From Rhabdornis inornatus (Eukaryota; Chordata; Aves; Passeriformes; Rhabdornithidae), in assembly GCA_013397075.1 (NCBI GenBank), contig VWZS01009792.1, positions 2,252,687-2,316,686 of the forward strand: DNA of 64,000 bases, read 5' to 3'. The notes under the pieces are model-generated. The model saw only the letters and a list, made by a program, of their open reading frames with translations. It had not been told where the DNA came from and ran no database searches. This document shows positions 63,983 to 64,000 of this stretch, piece by piece (within the stretch, counting starts at the first letter, position 1; every line of letters starts with the position of its first letter). A program made the translations under genes and the position numbers.

Positions 63983-64000
63983 AATAATAATAATAATAAT
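63983..64000. repeat. (AAT)n microsatellite at window edge
   Basis: AAT units run up to the last base, so the tract may continue beyond the window. Confidence 0.9.

Larger units (their letters stand above)
60601..64000. other. Stretch without genes
   Basis: No gene or transposon is recognised. Open frames reach at most 95 codons (63144-63431) without motifs. Simple repeats are listed separately. Confidence 0.5.

Overview
The window looks like non-coding nuclear DNA from a bird, most likely a passerine. It is AT-rich. It carries many CR1 LINE fragments of the avian type (copies ending in the tandem 8-mer tail around 'gaatcata') and several endogenous-retrovirus LTRs of the avian ERVL type. 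It also has simple repeats, an assembly gap and no recognisable multi-exon gene. Nothing bacterial or viral is present: no operons, no rRNA or tRNA genes, no CRISPR array. I recognised all repeat families from memory of avian repeats, not from a search.

Layout. 1-5516: unannotated single-copy-looking sequence. 5517-8345: two ERVL-type LTRs in opposite orientations. 10696-11975: a minus-strand CR1 3' end joined to a second repeat block. 11976-19537: long repeat-poor stretch. 19538-20118: a third ERVL-type LTR. 20865-22687: two plus-strand CR1 fragments. 22688-31498: repeat-poor, ending in an A/C-rich block and a long poly-T. 31587-34319: a 159-base gap followed by a near-perfect duplication whose second copy lacks about 400 bases; this looks like two haplotypes assembled in series. 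34320-51902: mostly unannotated, with three short CR1 remnants. 51903-52517: the only open frame in the window clearly longer than chance would give, followed about 50 bases later by an oligo-A tract. 54815-60600: a retroelement-rich block with an LTR-like sequence, a broken CR1 ORF1 (SGNH-esterase type) and two CR1 reverse-transcriptase fragments. 60601-64000: unannotated, ending in an (AAT)n tract.

No genes here can be said to work together. All recognisable coding sequence is dead retrotransposon. The features most worth attention are the unidentified hydrophobic ORF at 51939-52517 and the duplication next to the gap.
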